Assembly: GCF_024628865.1 (NCBI RefSeq)
Contig: NZ_CP102384.1
Location: 321,001 to 385,000 of the forward strand
Direction: 5' to 3'
Origin: Sphingopyxis sp. DBS4
GTDB taxonomy: Bacteria > Pseudomonadota > Alphaproteobacteria > Sphingomonadales > Sphingomonadaceae
DNA length: 64,000 bases
Shown here: positions 51,168 through 60,185 of the stretch, in pieces
Layout: each line of letters starts with the position of its first letter
How positions within the stretch are numbered: the stretch's first letter is position 1
Program-made: the position numbers and the translations under genes
The notes under the pieces: generated by a model
Database searches by the model: none
Told to the model about the DNA's origin: nothing
The model's input: only the letters and a program-made list of their open reading frames with translations

Positions 51168-52070
51168 ATGTCGATCAATAGAATTGCCTTCTATCATCTC
51201 GAAACCCTGCTCTGGATCGACCGGCTCGGCACCTTCTCGGCCGCCGCCGAGCGGCTCAACACCACCCAGCCCGCGGTGTCGGCGCGGATGCGCGAGCTCG
51301 AGCAGCGGCTCGGCTCGGCGCTGTTCCGTCGCGACGGGCGCACCATGTCGCTGACCCCGGCGGGCCGCAAGCTGGTGCGCGACTGCGCGCCGCTGCTCCG
51401 CGACATGGAACGCGCGCTGCTCGGCAGCGGCGGTTTTGCCGAGGCGAGCGGGGTGGTGCGGATCGGCGCGGGCGAGATCGCGGCGGCAAGCTGCCTGCCG
51501 CCCTTCGTCGCGGCGCTGAAGGAGGAGATGCCGGGCGTCGGCCTCGAAATCGAGATCGACCTGACCGCGAACCTGATCCAGCAATTGCTTACCGGCCGCA
51601 CCGACATGGCCTTCGCCGCGGGGCCGGTCGCGCACCCGGCGCTGATGTCGCGTCCGATCGGCAAGGTGGCGCTGGTGTGGCTCGCCAGCCCCGCGGTTGC
51701 CGCGGCCTTCGGTGCGGGGGATGAAGCGGTGCCGGTCTGGTCGCTCGCCAGCCATTCGCCGATCCACGGCCGGATGCGCGACGCGATCGACGCTTCGCGC
51801 ATCGCGCCGCGCTCGCTCAACCTCTGCAACAACGCCCGGATGATGATCGACATCGCGCTGGCGGGGGGCGGCGTCGGCATCTTCCCCGAACCGATGGTGC
51901 GCGGCGAGGTCGCGTGCGGCGCGCTCGTCGAACTCGCCGGAATGCCGCCGCCGGCGCCGGTCGAGTTCCACGTCGCGATGCGCGTCGCCGATACCGAGCC
52001 GGTGCTGGTCCGCATCTTCGAGCAGGCCGCGCGCCTGCGCATCGCGCCGGTTCTTGACGCCGGTCAATGA
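51168..52070 (+). CDS. LysR-family transcriptional regulator
   Basis: 300 residues: an N-terminal winged helix (FYHLETLLWIDRLGTFSAAAERLNTTQPAVSARMRELEQRLG) and a substrate-binding domain (IGAGEIAAASCLPPFV..., ALAGGGVGIFPEPMV). It is divergent from scoA and probably controls the scoA-phosphatase-scoB operon in response to a metabolite. The effector is unknown. Confidence 0.93.
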   Translation: MSINRIAFYHLETLLWIDRLGTFSAAAERLNTTQPAVSARMRELEQRLGSALFRRDGRTMSLTPAGRKLVRDCAPLLRDMERALLGSGGFAEASGVVRIGAGEIAAASCLPPFVAALKEEMPGVGLEIEIDLTANLIQQLLTGRTDMAFAAGPVAHPALMSRPIGKVALVWLASPAVAAAFGAGDEAVPVWSLASHSPIHGRMRDAIDASRIAPRSLNLCNNARMMIDIALAGGGVGIFPEPMVRGEVACGALVELAGMPPPAPVEFHVAMRVADTEPVLVRIFEQAARLRIAPVLDAGQ

Positions 52071-52126
52071 ACCGTCGCGCCTCGTGGTGCATTATCCTGC
52101 ATATCGGACGGCCAAAGGAGGCTCCC

Positions 52127-52939
52127 ATGCGCTCGATACTCGTTCATGCCGACAATGATTCCGCCTGCGAAGACCGGCTGCAGGTCGCGCTTGATCTCGC
52201 GCGCCGCTTTCAGGGTCATGCGACCTTGCTGATCGCGACGCCGCTCCAGCAGTTCGTCAGTTTCGACCCGTTCGGCGGCACCTATTTCGCCGCCGAGGCG
52301 CTCGCCGCGGCGCAGGCCGACGACATCGCGCTCGAAAGCCGTCTTGCCGACCGGCTCGCGGGCGAGGATGTGCCGTGGGACATCGCGATGGCCGATGGCG
52401 ATATCGTCGGCGCGCTCGCCGGGGCGGCGACCTTCGCCGATCTGACGGTGGTCAGCCTGCCGCCCGCGAAGGAGGACCGGCGCGGCAGCCCGCCGCCGAT
52501 GCTCGCGGGTGATCTTGCCGTGACCGCGACGACGCCGGTGCTGGCGCTGCCGCACGGCGTGAAGGCGTTCGACGCCGATACCCCGGCGATGGTCGCGTGG
52601 AACGGCAGCGCGCAGGCGGCGCACGCGCTACGCGCTGCGATCCCGCTGCTCGGCGGCCGGCCGGTGGTTCTCGTCACCGTCGGTGATGAAGAGGGCGACG
52701 TCCCCGCCACCGACGCGCTCCGCTATCTGTCGCGCCACGACATCCACGCCGAACTGAAGACGGTCGCCCGCGATGGCGACACGGTCGAGGAACGGCTTGA
52801 AAAGGAAGCGCTCGCGCTGGGCGCCGGCCTGATCGTGATGGGCGCCTTCGGCCGCAGCCGGCTGCGCGAGACGATCTTCGGCGGTGTGACGCGCTATCTG
52901 CTGACCAGCGGCCGGGTGCCGCTGTTGCTGGCGCATTAG
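52127..52939 (+). CDS. Universal stress protein with two USP-like halves
   Basis: 270 residues from the ATG at 52127, after AAAGGAGG. The first half is a degenerate USP fold (SILVHADNDSACEDRLQVALDLA); the second ends in the ATP-binding pattern IVMGAFGRSRLRETIFGGVTRYLL, close to G-x2-G-x9-G. Tandem USPs act in stress survival or dormancy; no specific partner is adjacent. Confidence 0.88.
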   Translation: MRSILVHADNDSACEDRLQVALDLARRFQGHATLLIATPLQQFVSFDPFGGTYFAAEALAAAQADDIALESRLADRLAGEDVPWDIAMADGDIVGALAGAATFADLTVVSLPPAKEDRRGSPPPMLAGDLAVTATTPVLALPHGVKAFDADTPAMVAWNGSAQAAHALRAAIPLLGGRPVVLVTVGDEEGDVPATDALRYLSRHDIHAELKTVARDGDTVEERLEKEALALGAGLIVMGAFGRSRLRETIFGGVTRYLLTSGRVPLLLAH

Positions 52940-52957
52940 GCCTGAAGCGAAAACCGT

Positions 52958-53042
52958 GTGTCCCCGCGAAGGCGGGGACCCATCATCCGCCGGCTCCTTC
53001 TTGCACAAACCGGAGATGGGCTCCCGCCTTCGCGGGAGCACG
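52958..53042. repeat. Family D palindromic repeat
   Basis: Inverted arms GTGTCCCCGCGAAGGCGGGG...CCCATC and GATGGG...CTCCCGCCTTCGCGGGAGCAC with mismatches. It lies between the universal stress protein and HAD genes. Confidence 0.8.
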
Positions 53043-53065
53043 GGGGCTTTTCATAAACCTGCTCT

Positions 53066-53716
53066 TCAGGGCAGCATAATCCCCAGCGCCGCCGACAGGT
53101 CGGCGAGCGCCTGTTCGCCGCTCGTCACCTTGATCGCGTGCATACCGAGCTGGCTCGCCGGTTTGCAGTTGATGCCGAGATCGTCGAGATAGATACAGGT
53201 CGCAGGCTCGGTGCCGAGCGCTTCGCACATCATCTGATAGATACGCGGGTCGGGCTTGCGGACGCCGACCTTGCTCGATTCGATGACATGGTCGAAGCGC
53301 GCCATGATCGCCGCGACCTCGGCCGCCATCGCTTCGCTGCGCGCCATTCCTGCACCCTTGCCGCTGGGGACATTGTTGGTGATGCAGCCGATCGTGAAGC
53401 CCCGGGCCTTCAGCGTATCGAGCGCCCTGACCATTGCGGGGCGCACCGCGCCGGCGAGCACTGCGAGCACCGCTTCGCCTTCGAGCGCGTGCCCCAGCGC
53501 GCGGGCTTCTTCCGCGAACAGGCTGTCGAACGCCGCCGCGTCGATCTCGGCCCGCTCGAATTTCGCCCAGGCATTGCCGTCGGGATCAGCGCTGTTGACG
53601 CGGCGGACGAAGTCGCGCGGTAGCCCGCGTTCCTCCTCCAGCCGGTTGAAGGCTTCGAAGGGCGAGGCGGTGATGACGCCGCCGAAATCGAAGATGACAT
53701 GGGTATAGCGAGACAT
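53066..53716 (-). CDS. HAD-superfamily (subfamily IA) hydrolase
   Basis: 216 residues from the ATG at 53716. Motif I is FDFGGVIT, so the usual second aspartate of DxD is replaced by glycine, as in some members related to the epoxide-hydrolase N-terminal phosphatase/ACAD10 group. Motif II is CITNNV, motif III lies in SSKVGVRKPDPRIYQ, and motif IV is YLDDLGINC. Whether it is an active phosphatase is uncertain. Confidence 0.87.
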   Translation of the reverse strand: MSRYTHVIFDFGGVITASPFEAFNRLEEERGLPRDFVRRVNSADPDGNAWAKFERAEIDAAAFDSLFAEEARALGHALEGEAVLAVLAGAVRPAMVRALDTLKARGFTIGCITNNVPSGKGAGMARSEAMAAEVAAIMARFDHVIESSKVGVRKPDPRIYQMMCEALGTEPATCIYLDDLGINCKPASQLGMHAIKVTSGEQALADLSAALGIMLP

Positions 53717-53760
53717 GGCGCGGCTAGAGCGCAGATTGACGTTAACGTCAACCGGTGCGC

Positions 53761-54864
53761 TCAGGGCTCGACGACGATTCCCACCTTGGGATCGACGCGG
53801 CCCGACAGCATGTCCCGATAGGCGCCGAGCGCGGCCTCGCCGCCGCTCCGCTTGTCGATGCGCGCCAATCGCGGCGCGACGTCCATGAAGGCGAGCCACG
53901 CCGCGGCGATTTTCTGCCCGAACGCCGCGCCGCCCCAGTCGGCGATCCGCTTCTGGCTGCGGCCGGGGGCGAAGAAGCCCTGCCGCTCGGGACCGGGCAG
54001 CGCCGCCTCGCCGGCATCGGCATCCCAATGCGACTTGCCGACGATGATCGAGGCTTTCAAATTGTCGCCGAAATGGCCGTGCACCGCCTCCGTCACCGCA
54101 CCGTTGCCCGCCATGTCGACGAGTGCAGACGGGGTGCCAGAGTCGAGCGCCGCGATGTCGTCATAGGCGATCACGCGGTCGTAGATCTTCTGCTCGGTCA
54201 GCGCCGCGACATGCGCTTCCGACGTCAGGCCGATCGTCCGCGGACGCGGGCCCTGCCGCTGCGCGAGCGAAAAGCCGAGGCCGATCGCGGTCTTGCTCGA
54301 CGCGCTCGCGATCAATATCTGCGCGGCGCCATAATCGCCCTCGTCCTCGAACTGGTCGGCGATCAGCCAGCCGGTCAGGAACAGCGGGCGGAAGACCGGC
54401 CAATAATCATGGTCGGCGGCACGATAGCCCTCCAGCGCCTCGATCCGCTGATAGTGATTGTAGATCGGCGGCAGCGTCGTGCGGCGCGGCGTAACGTCAG
54501 TGAAACCGCCGGGGCCGATGTTTCCTGCGGTCAGCACCGCCTCGCGCGCCATCGGATAATAGCCGTAGAAGCGGTCGCCGATGGCGATGCCTTCGGCGGC
54601 GCTTTCGGTGACGGTCGCGAAGCCCCAGACCGGCAGGCGCCCCGGCGCGTCCCGCTCGGCGAAGAAGTCCCAATAGCCCTGATCGTTGCCGAACAGCCCC
54701 GACGGCTTGCCGAACACCGCATAGGTGATGTTGTTCGCGGTCATCGCATAGCTGTCCAGCGTCACGCGGATCTGGCCTGACGCGAGCGGCGCGGCAGGAT
54801 CGGCGACGAGCGCCGCCTTGGCGATGTCGTCGCGGTCGATCTCGATCGCCCAGGCGTCGGTCAT
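53761..54864 (-). CDS. DUF2855 family protein (MDR-like)
   Basis: 367 residues from the ATG at 54864, after AAGGAGGG. The sequence fits DUF2855, a family distantly related to zinc-independent alcohol dehydrogenases: an N-terminal domain with SYAMTANNITYAVFGKPSG and YWDFFAE, then LIASASSKTAIGLGFSL in the position of the nucleotide-binding fold. No substrate is known. It is divergent from the DUF488 gene. Confidence 0.87.
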   Translation of the reverse strand: MTDAWAIEIDRDDIAKAALVADPAAPLASGQIRVTLDSYAMTANNITYAVFGKPSGLFGNDQGYWDFFAERDAPGRLPVWGFATVTESAAEGIAIGDRFYGYYPMAREAVLTAGNIGPGGFTDVTPRRTTLPPIYNHYQRIEALEGYRAADHDYWPVFRPLFLTGWLIADQFEDEGDYGAAQILIASASSKTAIGLGFSLAQRQGPRPRTIGLTSEAHVAALTEQKIYDRVIAYDDIAALDSGTPSALVDMAGNGAVTEAVHGHFGDNLKASIIVGKSHWDADAGEAALPGPERQGFFAPGRSQKRIADWGGAAFGQKIAAAWLAFMDVAPRLARIDKRSGGEAALGAYRDMLSGRVDPKVGIVVEP

Positions 54865-54917
54865 TTTTCCCTCCTTATGGCTTGCGGCGCACGCGGCCTT
54901 GGCCGATAGTCTTGCAG

Positions 54918-55301
54918 ATGGCGAAGGGACTGACAATCGCGGTCAAGCGCATCTACGAGCCGCCGGAGAAAGCCGATGGTGCGCGCTTCCTTGTCGACCG
55001 GCTGTGGCCGCGCGGTGTGTCGAAGGAGAAGGCGACGCTGACGGCGTGGTTGAAAATCCTGTCTCCGACCGACGCGATGCGCGAGGAATTTCATCACGCG
55101 ACCGCGCATTCGGATGCGGCCTGGGCGGCCTTTCGCAAGGAATATTTCGCCGAACTCGATGCCGGCGGCGACGAGATCGCGGCGGCACTGGCCGAACTCG
55201 ACGCGGCGGCGAAGGCGGGGCCGGTGACCTTGCTCTATGCCGCAAAGGACGAAGAGCGGAACAATGCGGTCGCGCTCCGCGAATGGCTGGAAAAGCGCTA
55301 G
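54918..55301 (+). CDS. DUF488 family protein
   Basis: 127 residues from the ATG at 54918. It has the DUF488 pattern: VKRIYEPPEKADGARFLVDRLWPRGVSKE, EFHHATAHSDAAWAAFRKEYFAEL and VTLLYAAKDEERNNAVALREWL. Conserved Arg, Trp and Lys residues suggest a small enzyme or nucleic-acid-binding protein; function is not established. It converges on and overlaps the VIT transporter gene by 4 bp. Confidence 0.87.
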   Translation: MAKGLTIAVKRIYEPPEKADGARFLVDRLWPRGVSKEKATLTAWLKILSPTDAMREEFHHATAHSDAAWAAFRKEYFAELDAGGDEIAAALAELDAAAKAGPVTLLYAAKDEERNNAVALREWLEKR

Positions 55302-55984
55302 CCGACCGCCCCGAACAGCGATCCGATCGCGATCGTCGCGGCCATCGCCATCGCGCCCCAGAAAGTGACGCGAACGACCGGACGGAGCATCGGCGCATTG
55401 CCCGCCCAGGCGCCGAGCGCGCCGAGCAGCGCGAGGAAGACCAGCGAAGCCCCCGATACCGTCCACGGCAACGAGGCGCCGCGATCGACGAACAGCGTCG
55501 CGAGCGGCAGCGCCGCACCGACCGAAAAGCTCGCCGCCGAAGCCGCCGCCGCCTGAACCGGCCGCGCCCGCGCCTCGTGCGTCAGACCGAGTTCGTCGCG
55601 CAAATGGCTGTCGAGCGCATTATGGTCGGTGAGCTGCCGCGCGACCTGTTCGGCCAGTGCGCGGTCGAGTCCGCGCTGCTGGTAGATTTGGGTCAGCTCC
55701 TCGAGCTCGAACGCCGGGTCGGTCGCCAGTTCGTGCCGCTCGGTCGCGATGTCGGCTTTCTCCGCGTCGCGCTGCGAACTGACCGAGACATATTCGCCCG
55801 CTGCCATCGACATCGCGCCGGCGACGAGCCCCGCGGTACCGGTGACGAGGATCGATGCCTGCTCGGCGCCCGCCGCCGCGACGCCCGCGATGAGGCTGGC
55901 GGTCGAGACGATCCCGTCGTTCGCGCCGAGAATCGCGGCGCGCAGCCAGCCGATGCGCGCCACGGCGTGGGTTTCGCGGTGCAT
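55298..55984 (-). CDS. VIT1/CCC1-family iron/manganese transporter
   Basis: 228 residues with about five membrane helices. The family signature is strong: GWLRAAILGANDGIVSTASLIAGVAAAGA, GTAGLVAGAMSMAAGEYVSVSSQRDAEKAD, and the cytoplasmic Glu-rich helix (ERHELATDPAFELEELTQIYQQRGLD). VIT members move Fe(II) or Mn(II) out of the cytosol. It stands alone, 19 bp after the lactonase gene on the same strand. Confidence 0.93.
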   Translation of the reverse strand: MHRETHAVARIGWLRAAILGANDGIVSTASLIAGVAAAGAEQASILVTGTAGLVAGAMSMAAGEYVSVSSQRDAEKADIATERHELATDPAFELEELTQIYQQRGLDRALAEQVARQLTDHNALDSHLRDELGLTHEARARPVQAAAASAASFSVGAALPLATLFVDRGASLPWTVSGASLVFLALLGALGAWAGNAPMLRPVVRVTFWGAMAMAATIAIGSLFGAVG

Positions 55985-56003
55985 GATCCCCTGTTGCCCC
56001 TCG

Positions 56004-56924
56004 TCAATATTGCAGCTTGAGCCCCGGCCGCGCCCAGCGCGTTTTCACCAGCCGCCCGCTTCCCGAGAGGGTCAGATAGGCGTCGCGCATGTCGTCGCCG
56101 CCGAACGCGATGTTGGTGGTGAAGATATCGTCGGTCTCGACGAACTCGACCAGTTCGCCCGCGGGCGAGACGACGCTGATCCCGCATTCGCCGATCGTCG
56201 CGACGCAGATATTGCCGTTCGCCTCCATCGCTAGGCTGTCGAAGAATTTATAGCCCGCGGGGCGATAGAGCGGGATGCCGGGCCCGCCGGGCCCCGCGGC
56301 GTCGTCGACCTTGCCGGGGGCGATGATGTTGAACTTCATCAGTCGGCAGGTGTAGGTTTCGGCGGCATAGAGCGTGTTGCCGTCGGGCGACAGGCCGACG
56401 CCGTTCGGGTTGTTCGATGGGAAGATCACTTCCTCGATGAAGCTGCCGTCGGCCTTGGCATAGAAGATGCCGACGATATCGTGGGCGCGCTTCGCATAGT
56501 CGACCTTGCCGTGATCGGTGAACCAGAAGCCGCCATGCATGTCGAACATGATGTCGTTCGGGCCGCGCAGGATCACGCCGTTGTCGCCCGATTTGTAGAG
56601 GGTTTCGACTTCACCGGTGTCGAGGTCGATGCGCTCGATTCGCCCGCCCGAATAGTCGCTCGCGATGCCGTGCGGGGCGAGATAGCCGTTCGCCTCGACA
56701 TAATGGAAGCCGCCGTTGTTGCAGCAATAGAGCTTGCCGTCGGGACCGATCGCGAGCCCGTTGGGGCCGCCGCCCGGGGTCGCGACGACCTCTTTCTTCC
56801 CGCCCGGCCAGCAGCGTGTGATCCGTCCCTGCTCGATCTCGACGACGATGACGCTGCCGTCATCCATCACCACCGGCGCCTCGGGGAAGCGCAATCCGTC
56901 GGCGATCAATTCAAACTCGGCCAT
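56004..56924 (-). CDS. SMP-30/gluconolactonase-family sugar or lactone hydrolase
   Basis: 306 residues from the ATG at 56924, after GGGAGAGG. A six-bladed propeller of the SMP-30/LRE family: GLRFPEAPVVMDDGSVIVVEIEQGRI, GGGPNGLAIGPDGKLY, GPNDIMFDMHGGFWFTDHGK and NNPNGVGLSPDGNTLYAAET, including the metal-site Glu and Asn/Asp. It probably hydrolyses a lactone; the substrate is unknown. Confidence 0.9.
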   Translation of the reverse strand: MAEFELIADGLRFPEAPVVMDDGSVIVVEIEQGRITRCWPGGKKEVVATPGGGPNGLAIGPDGKLYCCNNGGFHYVEANGYLAPHGIASDYSGGRIERIDLDTGEVETLYKSGDNGVILRGPNDIMFDMHGGFWFTDHGKVDYAKRAHDIVGIFYAKADGSFIEEVIFPSNNPNGVGLSPDGNTLYAAETYTCRLMKFNIIAPGKVDDAAGPGGPGIPLYRPAGYKFFDSLAMEANGNICVATIGECGISVVSPAGELVEFVETDDIFTTNIAFGGDDMRDAYLTLSGSGRLVKTRWARPGLKLQY

Positions 56925-56947
56925 ATCCTCTCCCTCTCTCCCAATCG

Positions 56948-57027
56948 TCGTCATGCCGGACTGGACCCGGCATCCATTCTTTCCAACGCAGCGCATAATG
57001 GACCCCGGATCAAGTCCGGGGTGACGA
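56948..57027. repeat. Family B palindromic repeat
   Basis: Arms TCGTCATGCCGGACTGGACC...CATCCATTC and AATGGACCCCGGATCAAGTC...GACGA, inverted with a few mismatches. It lies between the SMP-30 and oxygenase genes. Confidence 0.8.
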
Positions 57028-57094
57028 AAAGAAGGTCAGGGGGTGTCCAGCCTCTCTTCTTGCTCTTGCGCCTGTCCTATGCTTTGCGCCCATC

Positions 57095-57694
57095 ATGCCC
57101 GTTCGCACGCTCTTCGCCACACATTTTTACGAGGCCGACATTGGCACCTCCGACCTGCTCGAAGAGCTGGAGGAAAGCTGCCGCCTGTTCGCACAGGAAG
57201 ATGGCGCGGGACGCGCGTGGAGCCGCGAGCACGGCTACAAGGGCTATACCAGCTACGCCAGCCTCGGCGACCTGCCCGAGCGCGATCCCGCTTTTCATGA
57301 TCTCAAGCGCCTGCTCGACAAGGAAGTGAAAGCCTTCGCCAAGGCGTGCCATTTCGACCTCGCCAAGCCGCTGAAGCTCGACAGCCTGTGGGTCAACATC
57401 CTGAAACCCGGCGGCACCCACAGCGGGCATATCCATCCGCACAGCATCGTATCGGGTACCTTCTACGTCGCGGTTCCGCCGGGATCGGGGGCGCTCAAGC
57501 TTGAGGACCCGCGCCTGCCGATGCTGATGGCCGCGCCGGGGCGTACCGACGACGCGCCCGAGTACCTTCACCCGTTCATTTACGCCGAACCGGCTGCGGG
57601 GCGCGTCTTCCTGTGGGAAAGCTGGCTCCGGCACGAAGTGATGCCGCATTCGGGCAAGGGCGAACGGATCAGCATCAGCTTTAACTATCGCTGA
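57095..57694 (+). CDS. 2OG-Fe(II) oxygenase-like protein (TIGR02466 type)
   Basis: 199 residues. The pattern matches the TIGR02466 group of putative 2-oxoglutarate-Fe(II) oxygenases: N-terminal LFATHFYEADIG, metal region HSGHIHPHSIVSGTFYVAVPPG, then FIYAEPAAGRVFLWESWLRHEVMPH and the C-terminal ISISFNYR. The substrate is unknown. It sits alone between repeats. Confidence 0.82.
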   Translation: MPVRTLFATHFYEADIGTSDLLEELEESCRLFAQEDGAGRAWSREHGYKGYTSYASLGDLPERDPAFHDLKRLLDKEVKAFAKACHFDLAKPLKLDSLWVNILKPGGTHSGHIHPHSIVSGTFYVAVPPGSGALKLEDPRLPMLMAAPGRTDDAPEYLHPFIYAEPAAGRVFLWESWLRHEVMPHSGKGERISISFNYR

Positions 57695-57713
57695 GGCGTT
57701 CCTATATCGCACC

Positions 57714-57806
57714 CGTCATTGCGAGCGAAGCGAAGCAATCTCCAGCCACCGGCCTCATTCGACCCGATGGCTGGAGATTGCTTCGTCGCTTCGCTCCTCG
57801 CAATGA
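57714..57806. repeat. Family E palindromic repeat (long variant)
   Basis: Arms CGTCATTGCGAGCGAAGCGA...CAATCTCCAGCCACCGG and complement (CCGATGGCTGGAGATTGCTT...GCAATGAC). It ends 25 bp before the dehydrogenase start. Confidence 0.86.
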
Positions 57807-57831
57807 CTATGACCAGAACGGAGCCCCGCCC

Positions 57832-59265
57832 ATGACCGCGACCTATGACGCCGACCTCCAGCTTTTCATCGACGGAGCGTGGCGGAGCGGCGAGGGGCGC
57901 GAGGAACGGCCGGTGTTCAATCCTGCGACCGCGGCTACGATCGCCGAGCTGCCGGTCGCGACCACGGCTGACCTCGACGAAGCGCTTGCCGCGGCGGCGC
58001 GCGGCTGGCCAGTGTGGCGTGCGAAGACCCCCGACGAGCGCGCGGCACTGATGCACAAGGCGGCGGGGCTGATCCGCGAGCGCGCCGATCGGATCGCGAC
58101 GCTGCTGACACTCGAACAGGGCAAGCCGATTGCCGAAGCGCGCGGCGAGGTGCTGTCGGCGGCGGCGCTCTTCGCCTATTTCGCCGAAGAGGGGAAACGC
58201 ATCGAGGGACGCGTCGTCCAGCGCCCTGCCGGCCAGCGCGCGATGGTGCTGAAACAGCCGGTCGGCCCGGTCGCGGCGTTCAGCCCGTGGAATTTCCCGG
58301 TCAATCTGATGGTCAAGAAGATCGCTCCCGCGCTCGCCGCGGGCTGCGTCGTGATCGCCAAGGCACCCGAGGAGACGCCGGGCTGCACCAGCGCGATTAT
58401 GCGCTGCATCGCCGACGCGGGAATCCCCGGCGACGTCGTGCAACTCGTCTACGGCAATCCCGACATGATCAGCCGTCACCTGCTCGGCAGCGACGTGATC
58501 CGCAAGGTCAGCTTCACCGGCTCGACCGTGGTCGGCAAGCATCTGATGAAGCTCGCCGCCGATCGCGTGCAGCGGATCACGATGGAACTCGGCGGCCACG
58601 CCCCGGTGCTGATCTTCGACGATTGCGACCTCGAAGCCACGCTCGACCGCGTTGTCGCGCAGAAGTTCCGCAACGCGGGACAGGTCTGCGTCTCGCCGAC
58701 GCGCTTCTATGTCCAGCAGGGCATTTACGACGCCTTTGTCGCGGGCTTCGCCGAGCGGACGAAGAAGGTGAGGGTCGGCAGCGGGCTCGATTCCGACACC
58801 CAGATGGGGCCGCTCGCCAACGCGCGCCGAGCGCCCGCATTGGAGGCGATGATCGCCGATGCGACCGCAAAGGGCGCGCGGGTGATCGCGGGCGGCGAGG
58901 CGACCGGCACCGGCTATTTCTTCCAGCCGACCGCACTCGCCGACGTGCCGCTCGACGCCGATGCGATGAACAACGAACCCTTCGGCCCGATGGCGCTGAT
59001 CCGTCCGTTCGGCACCGAGGAGGAAGCGCTCGAACAGGCGAACCGGCTGCCCTATGGCCTCGCGGCCTTTGCGTTTACCGAGAACGGCCGCCGCATCAAC
59101 CGTGTCGCCGACCGCATCGAAAGCGGCATGGTCGGCGTGAACAGCTTCGTCATCTCGGCGAGCGACATGCCGTTCGGCGGGATCAAGGAATCGGGCTTCG
59201 GCAGCGAAAGCGGGCCCGAGGGGCTGGATGGGTATCTGGTGACCAAGGCGGTGCATATTTACTGA
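57832..59265 (+). CDS. gabD: NAD(P)-dependent succinate-semialdehyde-type aldehyde dehydrogenase
   Basis: 477 residues from the ATG at 57832; the open frame extends 54 bp upstream into a repeat, which is not coding. ALDH motifs: SPWNFPVNLMVKKIAPALAAGC, FTGSTVVGKHLM, catalytic Glu in MELGGHAPVLIFDD, catalytic Cys in GQVCVSPTRFY, and NNEPFGPMALI. The sequence best fits the succinate-semialdehyde dehydrogenase branch, but other aldehydes are possible. No gabT is nearby. Confidence 0.87.
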   Translation: MTATYDADLQLFIDGAWRSGEGREERPVFNPATAATIAELPVATTADLDEALAAAARGWPVWRAKTPDERAALMHKAAGLIRERADRIATLLTLEQGKPIAEARGEVLSAAALFAYFAEEGKRIEGRVVQRPAGQRAMVLKQPVGPVAAFSPWNFPVNLMVKKIAPALAAGCVVIAKAPEETPGCTSAIMRCIADAGIPGDVVQLVYGNPDMISRHLLGSDVIRKVSFTGSTVVGKHLMKLAADRVQRITMELGGHAPVLIFDDCDLEATLDRVVAQKFRNAGQVCVSPTRFYVQQGIYDAFVAGFAERTKKVRVGSGLDSDTQMGPLANARRAPALEAMIADATAKGARVIAGGEATGTGYFFQPTALADVPLDADAMNNEPFGPMALIRPFGTEEEALEQANRLPYGLAAFAFTENGRRINRVADRIESGMVGVNSFVISASDMPFGGIKESGFGSESGPEGLDGYLVTKAVHIY

Positions 59266-59283
59266 CAAGCGCTGGCTAAAATT

Positions 59284-59412
59284 CCCGTTCGCATCGAGCG
59301 AAGTCGAGATGCCCATCAGGACGGCGCTAGCTTTCGGGGTGTCTCGACTTCGGCCAAGGCCGAAGTTTATCCTGAGCGCCTGCCAAGGCAGTCGAAGGGC
59401 TCGACACGAACG
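59284..59412. repeat. Family H repeat (CGAAGTCGAGA type)
   Basis: It contains CGTTCGCATCGAGCGAAGTC...GAGATGCCC at the left and a partly inverted form (GGGGTGTCTCGACTTCGG, TCGAAGGGCTCGACACGAACG) at the right. This kind of CGTTCG...TCGAGCGAAGTCGAG element is distinct from families A-E. Confidence 0.75.
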
Positions 59413-59423
59413 GAGAAGAGAGG

Positions 59424-60185
59424 TCAGCCTCTTTCCAGCGCCACGAAATCGCGTCCCATCGGCGCCAGATGCGCGCCGCCGTCGACAAAGATCGTCTGCC
59501 CGGTCACCGCCTCGGCGTGCGCCAGATAGACGACCGCGTCGGCGATCTGCGCGGGCGTCGGCAGCGCGCCGAGCGGCATCCGCTTCGCGAGCCGCTCGAC
59601 CTGCGCGTCCGAATAATCGTTGGTTGCCATCGTCAGTCCCGGCGCGACGGCGTTGACGCGCGCGCGGTCGCCGAACGCGACCGCGAGCGTCTGGGTCGCC
59701 TGCCACAGCGCCGATTTCGACAGGCTGTAGGCGATCTGGTCGGGCACCGGCTGCGCGACGCGCTGGTCGACGATATTGACGATCGCGGGGCGGGCGCTGG
59801 CGCTCGCCGCGACGAGCGCTTTCGCGAGCATCACCGGCGCCGACAGGTTGACCTGCAGCATCTCGGCGATTGCGGCCGCCGACAGATCGGGCCATTCGCC
59901 CTCGGCGAACAAAGCGGCGTTGTTGACGAGCAGGCCGGGGGCGCGGCCGAAGGCCTCGACTACCGCCGGGATCAGCGCATCGACCGCCGTCGGATCGGCG
60001 AGGTCGGCGGCGAAGCTGCGATGCTCCGCCCCGGTCTCGGCGAGCGCCTCCGCCAGCACCGGATCGGCGGCCGCCTCGCTCCGCTTGTGCAGCGCCAGCG
60101 CATAGCCCTCGCGCGCCAGCCGCGCCGCGATGGCGGCGCCGACGCGGTGGAGCCCGCCGGTGACCAGCGCCAGCTTCTGCGTCAT
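59424..60185 (-). CDS. Short-chain dehydrogenase, pteridine reductase/FolM-like
   Basis: 253 residues from the ATG at 60185, which overlaps the folB stop in ATGA. NAD(P) motif VTGGLHRVGAAIAARLA, LVNNAALF and the catalytic Y-x3-K in YSLSKSALW. The position next to folB and the TGG-x-x-R-[VI]-G form resemble FolM (dihydromonapterin reductase) and trypanosomatid PTR1. It probably reduces a dihydropterin. If so, it could supply tetrahydropterin to phhA in this window. This is an inference. Confidence 0.85.
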   Translation of the reverse strand: MTQKLALVTGGLHRVGAAIAARLAREGYALALHKRSEAAADPVLAEALAETGAEHRSFAADLADPTAVDALIPAVVEAFGRAPGLLVNNAALFAEGEWPDLSAAAIAEMLQVNLSAPVMLAKALVAASASARPAIVNIVDQRVAQPVPDQIAYSLSKSALWQATQTLAVAFGDRARVNAVAPGLTMATNDYSDAQVERLAKRMPLGALPTPAQIADAVVYLAHAEAVTGQTIFVDGGAHLAPMGRDFVALERG

